From contig JAYKKT010000048.1 of the NCBI GenBank assembly GCA_036023115.1, forward strand, positions 6,330,001-6,394,000: DNA of 64,000 bases. The letters are read 5' to 3'. Shown piece after piece: positions 59,701 to 64,000 of this stretch. Numbering within the stretch: position 1 is the first letter of the stretch; every line of letters starts with the position of its first letter. Under the pieces are notes generated by a model. The model was given only the letters and a program-made list of their open reading frames with translations, had not been told where the DNA came from and made no database searches. Made by a program: the position numbers and the translations under genes. The stretch is from Brasenia schreberi. Taxonomy: Eukaryota; Streptophyta; Magnoliopsida; Nymphaeales; Cabombaceae.

Positions 59701-61352
59701 TGTTCAACACCAGAAGCGTTGGTACCTTCCCTTGATCAGATCCTATGCCTTCCAACACTGCATCGATCTAACATGAAATGGTTTTGTGAGCAGTATCAGG
59801 GCTAATGCAGCCCTAAAATATATATCAATTTACCAGAAAAAAATGAGCTTACCTTCTCAGGCATCTTAGAGGCATCAACCACAACCAGCATGCAGTCTGC
59901 ACTGATTGCAGCACTGCGGACATTCCTCATCATCATAGCATCCAGCTTGTGCATTTTCCTAGCAATAACCCCTGGTGTATCATATAATATAATCTGCCAA
60001 TATCACAAGTATGTTCAGTAAATACTTGAAACATATTTAACCAATCAAAAATCAATCGAATAGTAGCAATCTGAATGTCAACCCTTAGAAATTTTTGAGT
60101 TGAAGGAAAGGGTTGACGCCATGAATCGGAACACCAAAACCAGGATATTGAAGGAATCACAACCCGATCTCATTAAGAAAACAGAAAGTAAAACCAAGTT
60201 GAATAATAAAAGCATGCCAATACAACACTAGCGATTTCCAGTTACTCTCAAGACAGCATGGTTCAAAGAGTTGGGAAATAAAGTCACCTGATAATCATCG
60301 GTTGAACAAATTCCAAGAATACGATGGCGTGTCGTTTGAGGCTTATCAGTAACAATTGAGAGCTTTTGTCCCACCATTTGGTTTGATAGCGTGCTCTTTC
60401 CCACATTCGGTTTGCCAAGCAACGCAACATATCCTGCACCAAAATCCAAGTCACGCCATTTTCTTGACCACTGGAAGATGATGTAACAGACCTAAAACGG
60501 AAACAAAGTTATATATGAACACTAATGACTGAAACCACAGAAAAAATTTCAGAAGAAGGGAGAGCAAGTCAGTAGACTAAATGTCACGAAGTACAACAGC
60601 TCTCCTGACTAGAGGAATGATTCAAAAGAACCACAAGTGGAAGGTCTTGAGTTCCATAACAGGCGTGTACATACAGTAGGAGGTCTGACTACCGCCAACT
60701 TGCCCATTGAAAGGAAGTCAGTATACGAAACCATCAAAGGTTCAAGCAGCAAAATGGGCAAGTTAATAGAATAAAAGAAGGATTCGAAGATGGAAGACAG
60801 AACACTGAACCCACAAAGAATCACCCAAAGGCAGATGATGAAGAGGCTTTAGATACGAGTACATACCACTGAACTCGAAGAAAATGAAGCAATATAGTGG
60901 GTAGCAAGTGATTAGAAGAAAGAGAACGTTTTAGAGAGAGAACAAAATTCAAGCAAGAAATTTGGTAGTAAGTAAGTAAGAGAGAGAGAGAGACCGCTCC
61001 GGTGATTAGGTTGGACGTCGAGCTCTTCGGCCTCGTAGTCATCAAGGACAGCGACGTCCCTCCGGGGTTTGTCGCTCAGGGACAAGAAAGGGGAAGAGGA
61101 GCTCTCTTCGGCTTCCCCAGAAACCACCATTCCCTCCGCCCAACCAACCACCATATCACGGCTGCCCACAACGTTGGTCGTGGTTCTCGCAGGCAGAAAC
61201 GGCGACGTTGACACCGAGCGAGCCCGCAGAGAACTCCTCCTCAAGGAACTTGAGTCAACGTCATTGTTGGTGGCGAAGAAGCGAGTTAAGGCGGACGCCG
61301 GGCAAGGGAACGAGAGTGGCGGTGGAGCACAAGTAGGAAGAGTGAGATCCAT
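28563..61352 (-). CDS. GTPase ERA-like, chloroplastic (nine exons over 32.8 kb)
   Basis: CDS exons on the minus strand: 60995-61352, 60288-60433, 59853-59993, 59657-59767, 59388-59513, 45433-45531, 45210-45311, 44943-45023, 28563-28649. Together they give 1,251 nt and 416 residues, close to the known plant proteins. Residues 1-60 are rich in Ser, Thr and Arg with few acids, like a chloroplast transit peptide. The GTPase domain has G1 GKPNVGKS (126-133), switch region [12 protein letters not shown] (149-160), G3 DTPG (173-176), G4 NKKD (237-240) and G5 SAK (267-269). The C-terminal KH domain carries the GKEG loop (360-363). ERA proteins bind the 3' end of small-subunit rRNA and assist 30S maturation, here presumably in plastids. 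Introns 2-8 are phase 0 and intron 1 is phase 1; all are GT-AG. Introns 5 and 8 are 13.9 and 16.3 kb and full of TEs, yet the frame is intact. Confidence 0.93.
29083..29205. repeat. hAT end relic (GTATCG-rich)
   Basis: Begins AGTGTTATCCGTATCA and contains many GTATC and GATAC motifs, like the terminal and subterminal part of the complete hAT at 37047. Probably a decayed terminal fragment of a related element, in ERA intron 8. Confidence 0.5.
31655..34692 (+). mobile_element. LINE-B: near-full-length RTE copy inside Copia-2
   Basis: Collinear with LINE-A from its position 8205 to the 3' tail; only the first 230 bp or so are missing. It lies opposite to the surrounding copia element and to the ERA gene, and interrupts the integrase region. 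Ends in (GTT)n at 34692. The target-site duplication is not clear. Confidence 0.93.
31720..34661 (+). pseudogene. LINE-B ORF, broken by stops and frameshifts
   Basis: Same product as LINE-A: endonuclease ([20 protein letters not shown]) then reverse transcriptase ([31 protein letters not shown]). Relative to LINE-A it has TAA at 31907 (from CAA), TGA near 32378 (CGA), TAG near 32546 (TGG), TGA near 33461 and TGA near 33982. It also has one-base deletions near 32716 and 34126. It keeps CAA where LINE-A has its first stop, so the two copies decayed independently. Confidence 0.9.
36628..37046 (-). mobile_element. LINE-C, 3' portion (left of hAT)
   Basis: Minus-strand RTE 3' end: the (GTT)n tail at 36628 and upstream coding sequence up to GGTTCTGAG, where the hAT begins. 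Continued at 40383-40509. Located between the Copia-2 gag start and its primer site. Confidence 0.92.
37047..40382 (-). mobile_element. Complete hAT DNA transposon nested in LINE-C
   Basis: 3,336 bp with perfect 12-bp terminal inverted repeats, CAGTGTTGTCTG (37047-37058) and CAGACAACACTG (40371-40382). It is flanked by the 8-bp duplication CTCAGAAC (37039-37046 and 40383-40390), the hallmark of hAT transposition. Removing element and one duplication restores LINE-C. Both subterminal regions (37060-37125 and 40260-40370) are packed with GTATCG/CGATAC motifs, likely transposase-binding sites. It carries one broken transposase gene on the minus strand, so at most it could be moved in trans. Confidence 0.96.
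37366..39859 (-). pseudogene. hAT transposase (BED finger, DUF659-like core, hAT dimerisation domain), disrupted
   Basis: Starts [12 protein letters not shown] at 39859. A BED zinc finger follows: [29 protein letters not shown]. Downstream are a low-complexity Arg/Gly/Ser linker, a DUF659-like block ([19 protein letters not shown] near 39070, with [14 protein letters not shown] near 38790), and the hAT C-terminal dimerisation block [12 protein letters not shown]...[18 protein letters not shown] near 37870. Two GT-AG introns are inferred at 37953-38035 and 37646-37747; the last exon is acidic and ends [14 protein letters not shown] at 37366. Stops interrupt the frame near 39627 (CAG to TAG), 38945 (CGA to TGA), 38818 (TGG to TAG), 37565 (TGG to TGA) and 37415. 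A frameshift lies near 38455. Non-functional. Confidence 0.9.
40383..40509 (-). mobile_element. LINE-C, 5' portion (right of hAT)
   Basis: Continues LINE-C exactly after the duplicated 8-bp CTCAGAAC, then ends by 5' truncation near 40509 (equivalent to about 10713 of LINE-A). The whole LINE-C is about 540 bp. Confidence 0.9.
40589..40600 (-). promoter_or_regulatory. Copia-2 primer-binding site
   Basis: Minus-strand TGGTATCAAAGC, one base from the usual copia TGGTATCAGAGC complementary to initiator Met tRNA. It abuts the LTR end. Confidence 0.85.
40601..40885 (-). repeat. Copia-2 5' LTR
   Basis: 285 bp, starting TGTTGAGAAATG on the minus strand at 40885 and ending in ACA at 40601, directly against the primer site. 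No partner LTR is seen in the window. Confidence 0.75.
40886..41354. other. Intron 8 sequence with a short LINE fragment
   Basis: About 41274-41337 matches LINE-A 10905-10968 in plus orientation (GTCACACAAGGAAAGACCGT onward), a 60-bp orphan piece. The rest is unassigned. Confidence 0.5.
41355..42103 (-). mobile_element. LINE-D minus: 5'-truncated RTE copy
   Basis: Reverse complement of LINE-A from about 10490 to the tail; the (GTT)n tail is at the left edge. It faces LINE-D plus head to head across some 20 bp (42104-42121), which includes a short direct repeat of CCTCATACAT. Confidence 0.92.
42122..42958 (+). mobile_element. LINE-D plus: 5'-truncated RTE copy
   Basis: Matches LINE-A from about 10410 (TATTCAA.ATGAAGTACC) through FADDIVL to the tail. 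It shares private variants with LINE-F (TTTTATTGTTCTGAG, GATGAGTAGTCATAC, GAGTGACACCAAT, TGGTTTGAACAT). Stops are present near 42274 and 42826. Its tail hosts the SINE-like insertion that follows. Confidence 0.93.
42974..43158 (+). mobile_element. 185-bp SINE-like element made of the two ends of the RTE LINE
   Basis: The first 120 bp (AACTCCGCCTATGTAAGG to about 43095) match the LINE-A 5' UTR. From about 43102 (ACAAAGAATCCATATAGCC) the sequence is the LINE 3' end with tail TTGTAGTAGTT. All coding sequence is missing. It is flanked by an imperfect 15-bp duplication, GTTATCATTATTATA (42959-42973) and GTTATCATTCTTGTA (43159-43173), which indicates it was inserted as a unit by target-primed reverse transcription, in the tail of LINE-D plus. 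Confidence 0.88.
43195..43738 (+). mobile_element. Diverged hAT relic (3' end)
   Basis: Aligned in reverse to the 3' part of the complete hAT (37047-37600). Both encode the acidic C-terminal exon; here it includes [11 protein letters not shown] and ends [14 protein letters not shown] at 43445. It ends with GATACG-rich sequence and ACAAACAACAATG, a decayed terminal repeat. Where the complete hAT has a TGA, this copy keeps TGG, which shows the ancestral codon. Confidence 0.8.
43815..44430. mobile_element. DNA element 1: non-autonomous, with captured RRM exon
   Basis: 616 bp. Ends CTAAGTCACACGG and CCGTGTGACATAG are imperfect inverted repeats. Flanks CTTAGGAG (43807-43814) and CTTTGGAG (44431-44438) form an 8-bp duplication with one mismatch, as in hAT-type elements. 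Both ends and the AT-rich interior (TTGATTTGTGTATTATGATG onward) are shared with DNA element 2 at 46899-47596. Element 1 alone carries about 270 extra bp (43919-44188) that include a host gene fragment. Confidence 0.88.
43933..44118 (-). pseudogene. Captured RRM exon fragment (heterogeneous nuclear RNP-like)
   Basis: The minus-strand frame from 44118 reads [14 protein letters not shown], a TGA, then [19 protein letters not shown] and [20 protein letters not shown] is RNP2 and RGFGFVVF is RNP1 of an RNA-recognition motif; the spacing and the EHFxxYGEV block resemble plant hnRNP1/Musashi-type proteins. One in-frame stop and the lack of the domain's end show that it is a fragment. It lies wholly inside DNA element 1, and its GC content is visibly higher than the surroundings. 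Confidence 0.88.
44439..44942. other. Intron 8 near exon 8, nothing recognised
   Basis: Unique-looking AT-rich intron sequence without TE signatures, directly downstream (minus strand) of ERA exon 8. Confidence 0.5.
44943..45023 (-). CDS. ERA exon 8 (KH domain, second part)
   Basis: 27 codons, residues 362-388: [20 protein letters not shown] and QKKVYLE. The donor GAG|GTGATG opens the 16.3-kb intron 8. Confidence 0.93.
45210..45311 (-). CDS. ERA exon 7 (KH domain, first part)
   Basis: 34 codons, residues 328-361: [20 protein letters not shown] and KIIIIGK. This is the KH strand-helix leading into the GxxG loop, which is split by intron 7 (GK|EG). Confidence 0.93.
45433..45531 (-). CDS. ERA exon 6 (start of C-terminal region)
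   Basis: 33 codons, residues 295-327: [20 protein letters not shown] and [11 protein letters not shown], the highly conserved ERA segment between the GTPase and KH domains. Its acceptor (TTTATTCAG) closes the 13.9-kb intron 5. Confidence 0.93.
45532..46512. other. Intron 5, left part, unassigned
   Basis: Sequence directly upstream (minus strand) of the exon 6 acceptor. Plus-strand frames at 46100-46340 (for example [20 protein letters not shown]) may belong to the decayed L1-like element further right, but the match is too weak to call. Confidence 0.35.
46513..46898 (+). mobile_element. LINE-G, left part
   Basis: Diverged RTE 3' portion (CATTATAGAACAACAATTAG, then GTTGGGCAGTTAATCATCAA). It ends at GCTAGCAT, where DNA element 2 inserted. 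Continued at 47605. Confidence 0.88.
46899..47596. mobile_element. DNA element 2 inside LINE-G
   Basis: 698 bp, flanked by the perfect 8-bp duplication GCTAGCAT (46891-46898 and 47597-47604). Ends CTAAGTCACACAGAC and CCATGTGACATAG match element 1, as do TTGATTTGTGTATTATGATG and the right subterminal CCTAGCCGTGTCACCGCACCC. It lacks the RRM segment. It has no coding capacity, so it is non-autonomous. Confidence 0.9.
47605..47684 (+). mobile_element. LINE-G, right part
   Basis: The last 80 bp of the RTE (GGATCCATGTAGTCGACCCC and AAGGCTTAGTTGTTGTTG), continuing LINE-G after DNA element 2. Confidence 0.88.
47685..49615 (+). pseudogene. L1-like LINE relic (reverse transcriptase tail and zf-RVT region)
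   Basis: Plus-strand frames give [20 protein letters not shown] near 47820 (decayed catalytic FADD). [20 protein letters not shown] near 48200 and [14 protein letters not shown] near 48270 follow, and [20 protein letters not shown] near 49050. This is the order seen at the C-terminus of plant L1 ORF2 proteins. The frame is broken throughout. About 230-330 bp near 48900-49130 recur, diverged, at 49395-49610. Endonuclease and N-terminal parts were not found. Confidence 0.5.
49616..50493. other. Unassigned intron sequence with GA microsatellite
   Basis: A (GA)n tract at 49692-49713 and a direct repeat of CTTCTTTATCTATAAGCCCC at about 49748 and 49799. No recognised gene. Confidence 0.5.
50511..51020 (+). 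mobile_element. LINE-F: 510-bp 5'-truncated RTE copy with 17-bp TSD
   Basis: Begins TGAGTTAAAAGGTATTC and ends in (GTT)n. Flanked by the perfect duplication TCATATGAGCCCAGTTT (50494-50510 and 51021-51037). It encodes only the C-terminal part of the LINE protein ([13 protein letters not shown] onward), with an open frame to its end. Variants shared with LINE-D plus point to a common, recent source copy. Confidence 0.95.
51038..51701. other. Unassigned intron sequence
   Basis: No TE signature or coding match seen between LINE-F and LINE-E. Confidence 0.5.
51702..51794 (+). mobile_element. LINE-E, left part
   Basis: Old RTE copy: TTTTAAAAGAGGGTAAGGAAGACCACAAAAG and GTTAACTGCTAATATGGCG. Interrupted by Copia-3 at the 5-bp target AAGAT. 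Confidence 0.75.
51795..52140 (+). repeat. Copia-3 5' LTR
   Basis: 346 bp, TGTTGAGAG to TTTGTACA, ending at the primer site. Confidence 0.95.
52141..52152 (+). promoter_or_regulatory. Copia-3 primer-binding site
   Basis: TGGTATCAGAGC, the standard copia site complementary to initiator Met tRNA, immediately after the LTR. Confidence 0.95.
52190..56419 (+). pseudogene. Copia-3 gag-pol, integrase core lost
   Basis: Gag ([20 protein letters not shown] near 52520), zinc-knuckle remnant near 53070, protease [14 protein letters not shown] near 53360 with an intact DSG, and the region [17 protein letters not shown] near 53570. Between about 53720 and 54180 no integrase D-D-E core is found, only unrelated-looking sequence. 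The integrase C-terminus resumes with [29 protein letters not shown] and [13 protein letters not shown]. Reverse transcriptase follows with [10 protein letters not shown] near 55460, then RNase H with [20 protein letters not shown] near 55960 and [14 protein letters not shown] near 56180, ending DILTKALN. Several stops and shifts occur. Inactive. Confidence 0.88.
56416..56426 (+). promoter_or_regulatory. Copia-3 polypurine tract
   Basis: TTGAGGGGGAG directly before the 3' LTR, the expected plus-strand primer. Confidence 0.9.
56427..56827 (+). repeat. Copia-3 3' LTR with expanded GA tract
   Basis: 401 bp, similar to the 5' LTR but with about 70 bp of GA repeats at roughly 56669-56738, where the 5' LTR has only GAAGAAAGTGTG. 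The LTR ends TTTGTAGA instead of TTTGTACA. Confidence 0.93.
56828..56912 (+). mobile_element. LINE-E, right part
   Basis: Terminal RTE sequence (AAAGGATCCATCTAGCCAACCCC, TATGGGAAAAGGCTTCG) with a TTG-rich tail, following the Copia-3 target duplication. Confidence 0.8.
57080..57150. repeat. Relic of the DNA element family (right end)
   Basis: GGTGTGTCCCCTCACC, TTGTCATGTTATGCACCC and CTCATGTGATATAAC parallel the right ends of DNA elements 1 and 2. Only the end is recognisable. Confidence 0.45.
57151..58364. other. Unassigned intron 5 sequence
   Basis: AT-rich and without gene matches. A 33-bp tandem duplication (unit begins ATAACATCTCTTTTTAG) starts at 57581 and 57614. Confidence 0.45.
58365..59140 (+). 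mobile_element. Possible gypsy-type LTR remnant
   Basis: GATGAAATTTTATTAAGAAGGGTAGAT followed by TGTAATACCC at 58378 looks like the end of a Ty3/gypsy coding region, polypurine tract and LTR start. GGTCGACTTGCAGGTTTTCAC near 58851 is also typical of such LTRs. A phrase, TTGATTGGATGTTTTGAGGAAAA, recurs near 59020 and 59098 (one or two differences). No second LTR or pol is visible. Confidence 0.35.
59388..59513 (-). CDS. ERA exon 5 (G5 motif)
   Basis: 42 codons, residues 253-294: [20 protein letters not shown], ending GPAYYPK. SAK is G5. The donor AAG|GTATGTC opens the 13.9-kb intron 5. Confidence 0.92.
59657..59767 (-). CDS. ERA exon 4 (G4 motif)
   Basis: 37 codons, residues 216-252, with [24 protein letters not shown] gives guanine specificity. 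Flanked by AG and GTGCAT. Confidence 0.92.
59853..59993 (-). CDS. ERA exon 3 (G3 motif)
   Basis: 47 codons, residues 169-215: [16 protein letters not shown], then [17 protein letters not shown] supplies the G3 aspartate and glycine. Flanked by GCAG and GTAAGC splice sites. Confidence 0.93.
60288..60433 (-). CDS. ERA exon 2 (P-loop and switch I)
   Basis: The acceptor after TGGTGCAG restores the frame as NHRSG-YVALLG, matching the family. It contains GKPNVGKS and [12 protein letters not shown] and ends GATTATCAG before a GTGACT donor. An alternative acceptor further upstream would add WSRKWR codons but does not fit the phase of exon 1. Confidence 0.93.
60995..61352 (-). CDS. ERA exon 1 (transit peptide and linker)
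   Basis: Starts at ATG 61352-61350 (MDLTLPTC) and ends in NHRSG with a GT donor at 60994-60993. It encodes residues 1-119 and the first base of 120. A TTG upstream at 61400 is in frame, but ATG is the natural start. It carries the Ser/Arg-rich transit-peptide-like region and an acidic linker (DDYEAEELD) conserved in plant ERA proteins. Confidence 0.9.
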
Positions 61353-63669
61353 TCTAGCCTTCTGACGTTGGCAACGCCGCCGATTTCTCCTCTTGTGCAA
61401 TTATCCGGAAATCTTCCCTGCGCCTTTGATTCATCCAACGGGGTGGGGCTTCCAACCAACTGAAGGAACCAACTCATCCGTGAGTTGTTGTCGTTCCAAA
61501 CCCAGTCTGAGCCCAGGATCCCCTTCACAGCTACGTACATGAACATCAAATTCCGTTCTTTTTTGTGACCGACCCATACATTGAGCTGGTAAATGAACCG
61601 AACTGCTCGTAGTTCGCTTGGCTGCTGTACTAAATTGTGGATCTGTTTGTTGAGCCATTCAGATAGAACATGAACATGTTAAATGACGTTCTGTATGTTA
61701 TTAATTAAAAATGATAGAACTTCTAAGGAGATTTTGTCTCCCCGAACACCTATAGGGTTTTTGGTGAATTATAACTCTTGGGTTGGCATGTCTGGTTCCA
61801 GGTAACGCAGAATTGAACCGGATTCAGTCGGTTCTGGTTATGGTTTTCATAATCACCGATTGAGGTCCTGTTCTATTTTGAACTAAAAACCAGAGGGGGA
61901 AATTAAGAAACATATAACCCGAACTGGTGATTTGAACAGTCTCTTCTAGTTCTCTTTATCATCCAATTCTAAAGAAGAACCATAAGGAGGTGGTTGAGTA
62001 CAAGGCCTAAGACTGCGTTACTAGTACTACAATTCCGGTTGCTCTCACTGTGCAACCCCGTCTTTTAGCTGATTATGAGGTCCATAGTCCTGGTTAACAC
62101 CCCCTAATAGAACTGGCGATGTTATGGTTTCAGGTATGGTTCGCTGTTCTCAATTAGGTTAGTTTTCTGATCCAAACAGTCAGTTTGTCTCTCAACCGCC
62201 ATGTCTACCCTTGGGTGAGATTCAGTGGATGCTAGGGGACTTGAGAGTTGATTCTCTGTCTTCGAAGTTGAAATTAGTTTTGCAAACAGAACTTCAAAGT
62301 TTTCCGTAGTTATAGTTTGTCTCGCCCTTTTACCTTCCGGTGGCAGATTGTCTTCAGTTGTTGAAACGCTTGTATTTGGAACGAGCAAGACTGGAGAAAC
62401 CGTGCGATTACTATTTCGTTGAGAATGACTCCCAGTAGGAAGCAAGAAGGAGCTATCCAACCTTATACAAAAGCTTCATTATAAAGGAGGTTGTAGCCTT
62501 GAAGCCTCTACCTCCCTTGATCATCAATTGCCAAACCTTTTGAGAGAATACGCTGCAAAATCTCTCTCATACCTATTATGTCCTTGATTTATCAATGAGT
62601 TAACTATCTCCCTTATGCGAGAGCCTATTATCTAAATTCAATGAGATTTTCACAAATTCTCTCAATCTCTTTTTTGTATGTGTGTGATTGCGCCCTCACC
62701 ATCTCAAACCAACTTTATTGTTAATTGCTAACACATTGATCTCACGTGCTTCTTGTTGCTAGATTAATGCAAGAAGAACAAATCTAAAACATGTTGATCT
62801 CAACCGCTTTTTATTGGTAAAGAAGGATCATACAGAGAGTATTAGAGAAAAGTCAAGACAGAAGAGTGAAAAGGAAAGAAATGGGAAAGGAAAAGATAGA
62901 AAAATCTAGATCTAAATCATATGATATTTCTTCTAATGATGATTGTAAGTACAAAAAAAATGAGAGGTTGACCCAATCATACAAGTGTCATACAAATCAT
63001 GGAAGTTTAGAAGATAATATGTCTCACTATAAAATGAAGAACTCGATGTTTTCAAAGATATAATGAAAATTTTCAAACAAATGAGAATACATATACGATG
63101 TCTTCATGAGATTATATGAGACAAAAAAAGTTTCCAGTTACCACCTTTTTCCTTCATATTTTGATGGTCATAGGAGATTAGAGAGCTTAAAATATTCAAT
63201 GGTTTTAGAGATCTTCGGAAATTTAGATCTCTTTTATAGAAAATGTGGTTAAAAATAAAACCAGCGACTTAAAATTGATAATATAATTAGAACTTAGTTT
63301 GATAGATGAAGCTTATCAATGGTTATTGACTTTGGGCTTAACTTTACTTAAATCTTTGAGGACCTTCTACTGTGGAAAGATTTAGGTGTAACATAGAGGA
63401 AACACCTTCATGATATGATAGACTTCTTTATAGACCATCTTTCCACACATATCTATACAAGAGGCTAACAAGAAATGTTGGTCTCCCTCCTTTAGCCATC
63501 CTGTAACATAGAGGACACCCATGCTCTTCATGATCTCGTTGTTGACATTTCTCCATGTATAGTTTTCACAAGAGACACTTGATGATACATATACTCATCA
63601 TCATGTGAATTCATCTCCGACATATGATGAATATCACTTGAGTCTATGTTTACCTGATGAGCATGATTA
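61353..63669. other. ERA 5' flank and further upstream sequence
   Basis: The ERA promoter and 5' UTR should lie just right of 61352; no TATA box could be chosen with confidence. A Ser-rich minus-strand frame at 62122-62460 and a Lys-rich plus-strand frame at 62866-63063 have no recognisable domain. The sequence around 63165-63360 faintly resembles retroelement gag but is too broken to call. Confidence 0.4.
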
Positions 63670-63692
63670 TGATTTTGCTTCTTCATTTATTA

Positions 63693-63741
63693 CAACAACA
63701 ACTAAGCCTTTTCCCATATTAGATGGGGTTGGCTAATATGG
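63693..63741 (-). mobile_element. 49-bp RTE LINE 3'-end insertion
   Basis: Minus-strand sequence CCATATTAGCCAACCCCATC through AATATGGGAAAAGGCTTAG to a TTG tail is the extreme 3' end of the RTE. It is flanked by a perfect 23-bp duplication (63670-63692 and 63742-63764, beginning TGATTTTGCTTCTTC). It is a genuine insertion that was truncated almost at once. Confidence 0.93.
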
Positions 63742-63764
63742 TGATTTTGCTTCTTCATTTATTA

Positions 63765-64000
63765 TCATGCAAAAATCAGATGATATAGTGATTTTATATT
63801 CTTGTAATCATATGAAAAATACTGCCTATGATGAGTTGAATGAAAATAGCCTTGAGGATGTCAAATATGGAGGCTATTTAAGGATGTCAACTATGATCTC
63901 TCTCCATATTTTGAAGTGCAATAGAAAATGAATATATGAACTTGGAAACTTTTCCATGTGATGACATGTTGCAAGATGTAATGAAAATATTTAATGGTCA
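63765..64000. other. Window end, unassigned
   Basis: AT-rich sequence without recognised features. Confidence 0.5.

Noticed and set aside
61002..61365. Plus-strand frames opposite ERA exon 1
   Set aside because: GC-rich antisense shadow of the transit-peptide exon.
62122..62460. Ser-rich minus-strand frame of 112 codons
   Set aside because: Starts at TTG with an upstream stop, no domain, no neighbouring exon; could be chance or TE relic.
62866..63400. Lys-rich frame and weak retroelement gag resemblance
   Set aside because: Only a few residues match; frames are broken within 60-70 codons and no other retroelement part adjoins.

Overview
The window is plant nuclear DNA. It carries one recognisable host gene with GT-AG introns, embedded in dense and repeatedly nested transposable elements (TEs) of types common in angiosperms: RTE-type and L1-type non-LTR elements, Ty1/copia elements, a hAT DNA transposon and small non-autonomous DNA elements. 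Nothing in the sequence fixes the species.

Host gene. On the minus strand, nine exons from 61352 down to 28563 encode a complete 416-residue chloroplast-type ERA GTPase (transit-peptide-like N-terminus, G1-G5 GTPase motifs, C-terminal KH domain). The exons total 1,251 nt but span 32.8 kb, because intron 5 (45532-59387, 13.9 kb) and intron 8 (28652-44942, 16.3 kb) are filled with TEs. All splice sites are GT-AG, and the frame stays open across every junction.

Layout. 1-7951: AT-rich sequence with microsatellites and unidentified dispersed repeats. 7972-11246: a full-length RTE LINE (A) with a 20-bp target-site duplication (TSD). 11267-13433: unassigned. 13434-19581: a Ty1/copia element with two LTRs (Copia-1), inserted into an older coding-like relic. 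20142-21290: 5' LTR and leader of a related copia element (Copia-4). 21300-28562: relic LINEs (I, H), microsatellites and short duplications. 28563-61352: the ERA gene. Intron 8 holds Copia-2 (29490-40885), which hosts LINE-B (31655-34692) and LINE-C (36628-40509); LINE-C in turn hosts a complete hAT element (37047-40382). Further right in intron 8 are a head-to-head LINE pair (41355-42958), a 185-bp SINE-like LINE derivative (42974-43158), a second hAT relic and a small DNA element carrying a captured RRM exon (43815-44430). Intron 5 holds LINE-G split by a related DNA element, an L1-like relic, LINE-F, Copia-3 (51795-56827) inside LINE-E, and a possible gypsy LTR. 61353-64000: upstream flank with a 49-bp LINE 3'-end insertion bounded by a 23-bp TSD.

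How the parts relate. The RTE LINE family dominates, with at least ten copies from full length to 49 bp plus one deletion derivative. Every TE open reading frame examined carries nonsense or frameshift mutations, many explained by C-to-T or G-to-A transitions, so all copies look inactive. No complete new autonomous system was found. The most notable observations are the 33-kb ERA gene with TE-filled introns, the RRM fragment inside a DNA element, the LINE-derived SINE-like unit, and the structurally complete hAT nested three insertions deep.
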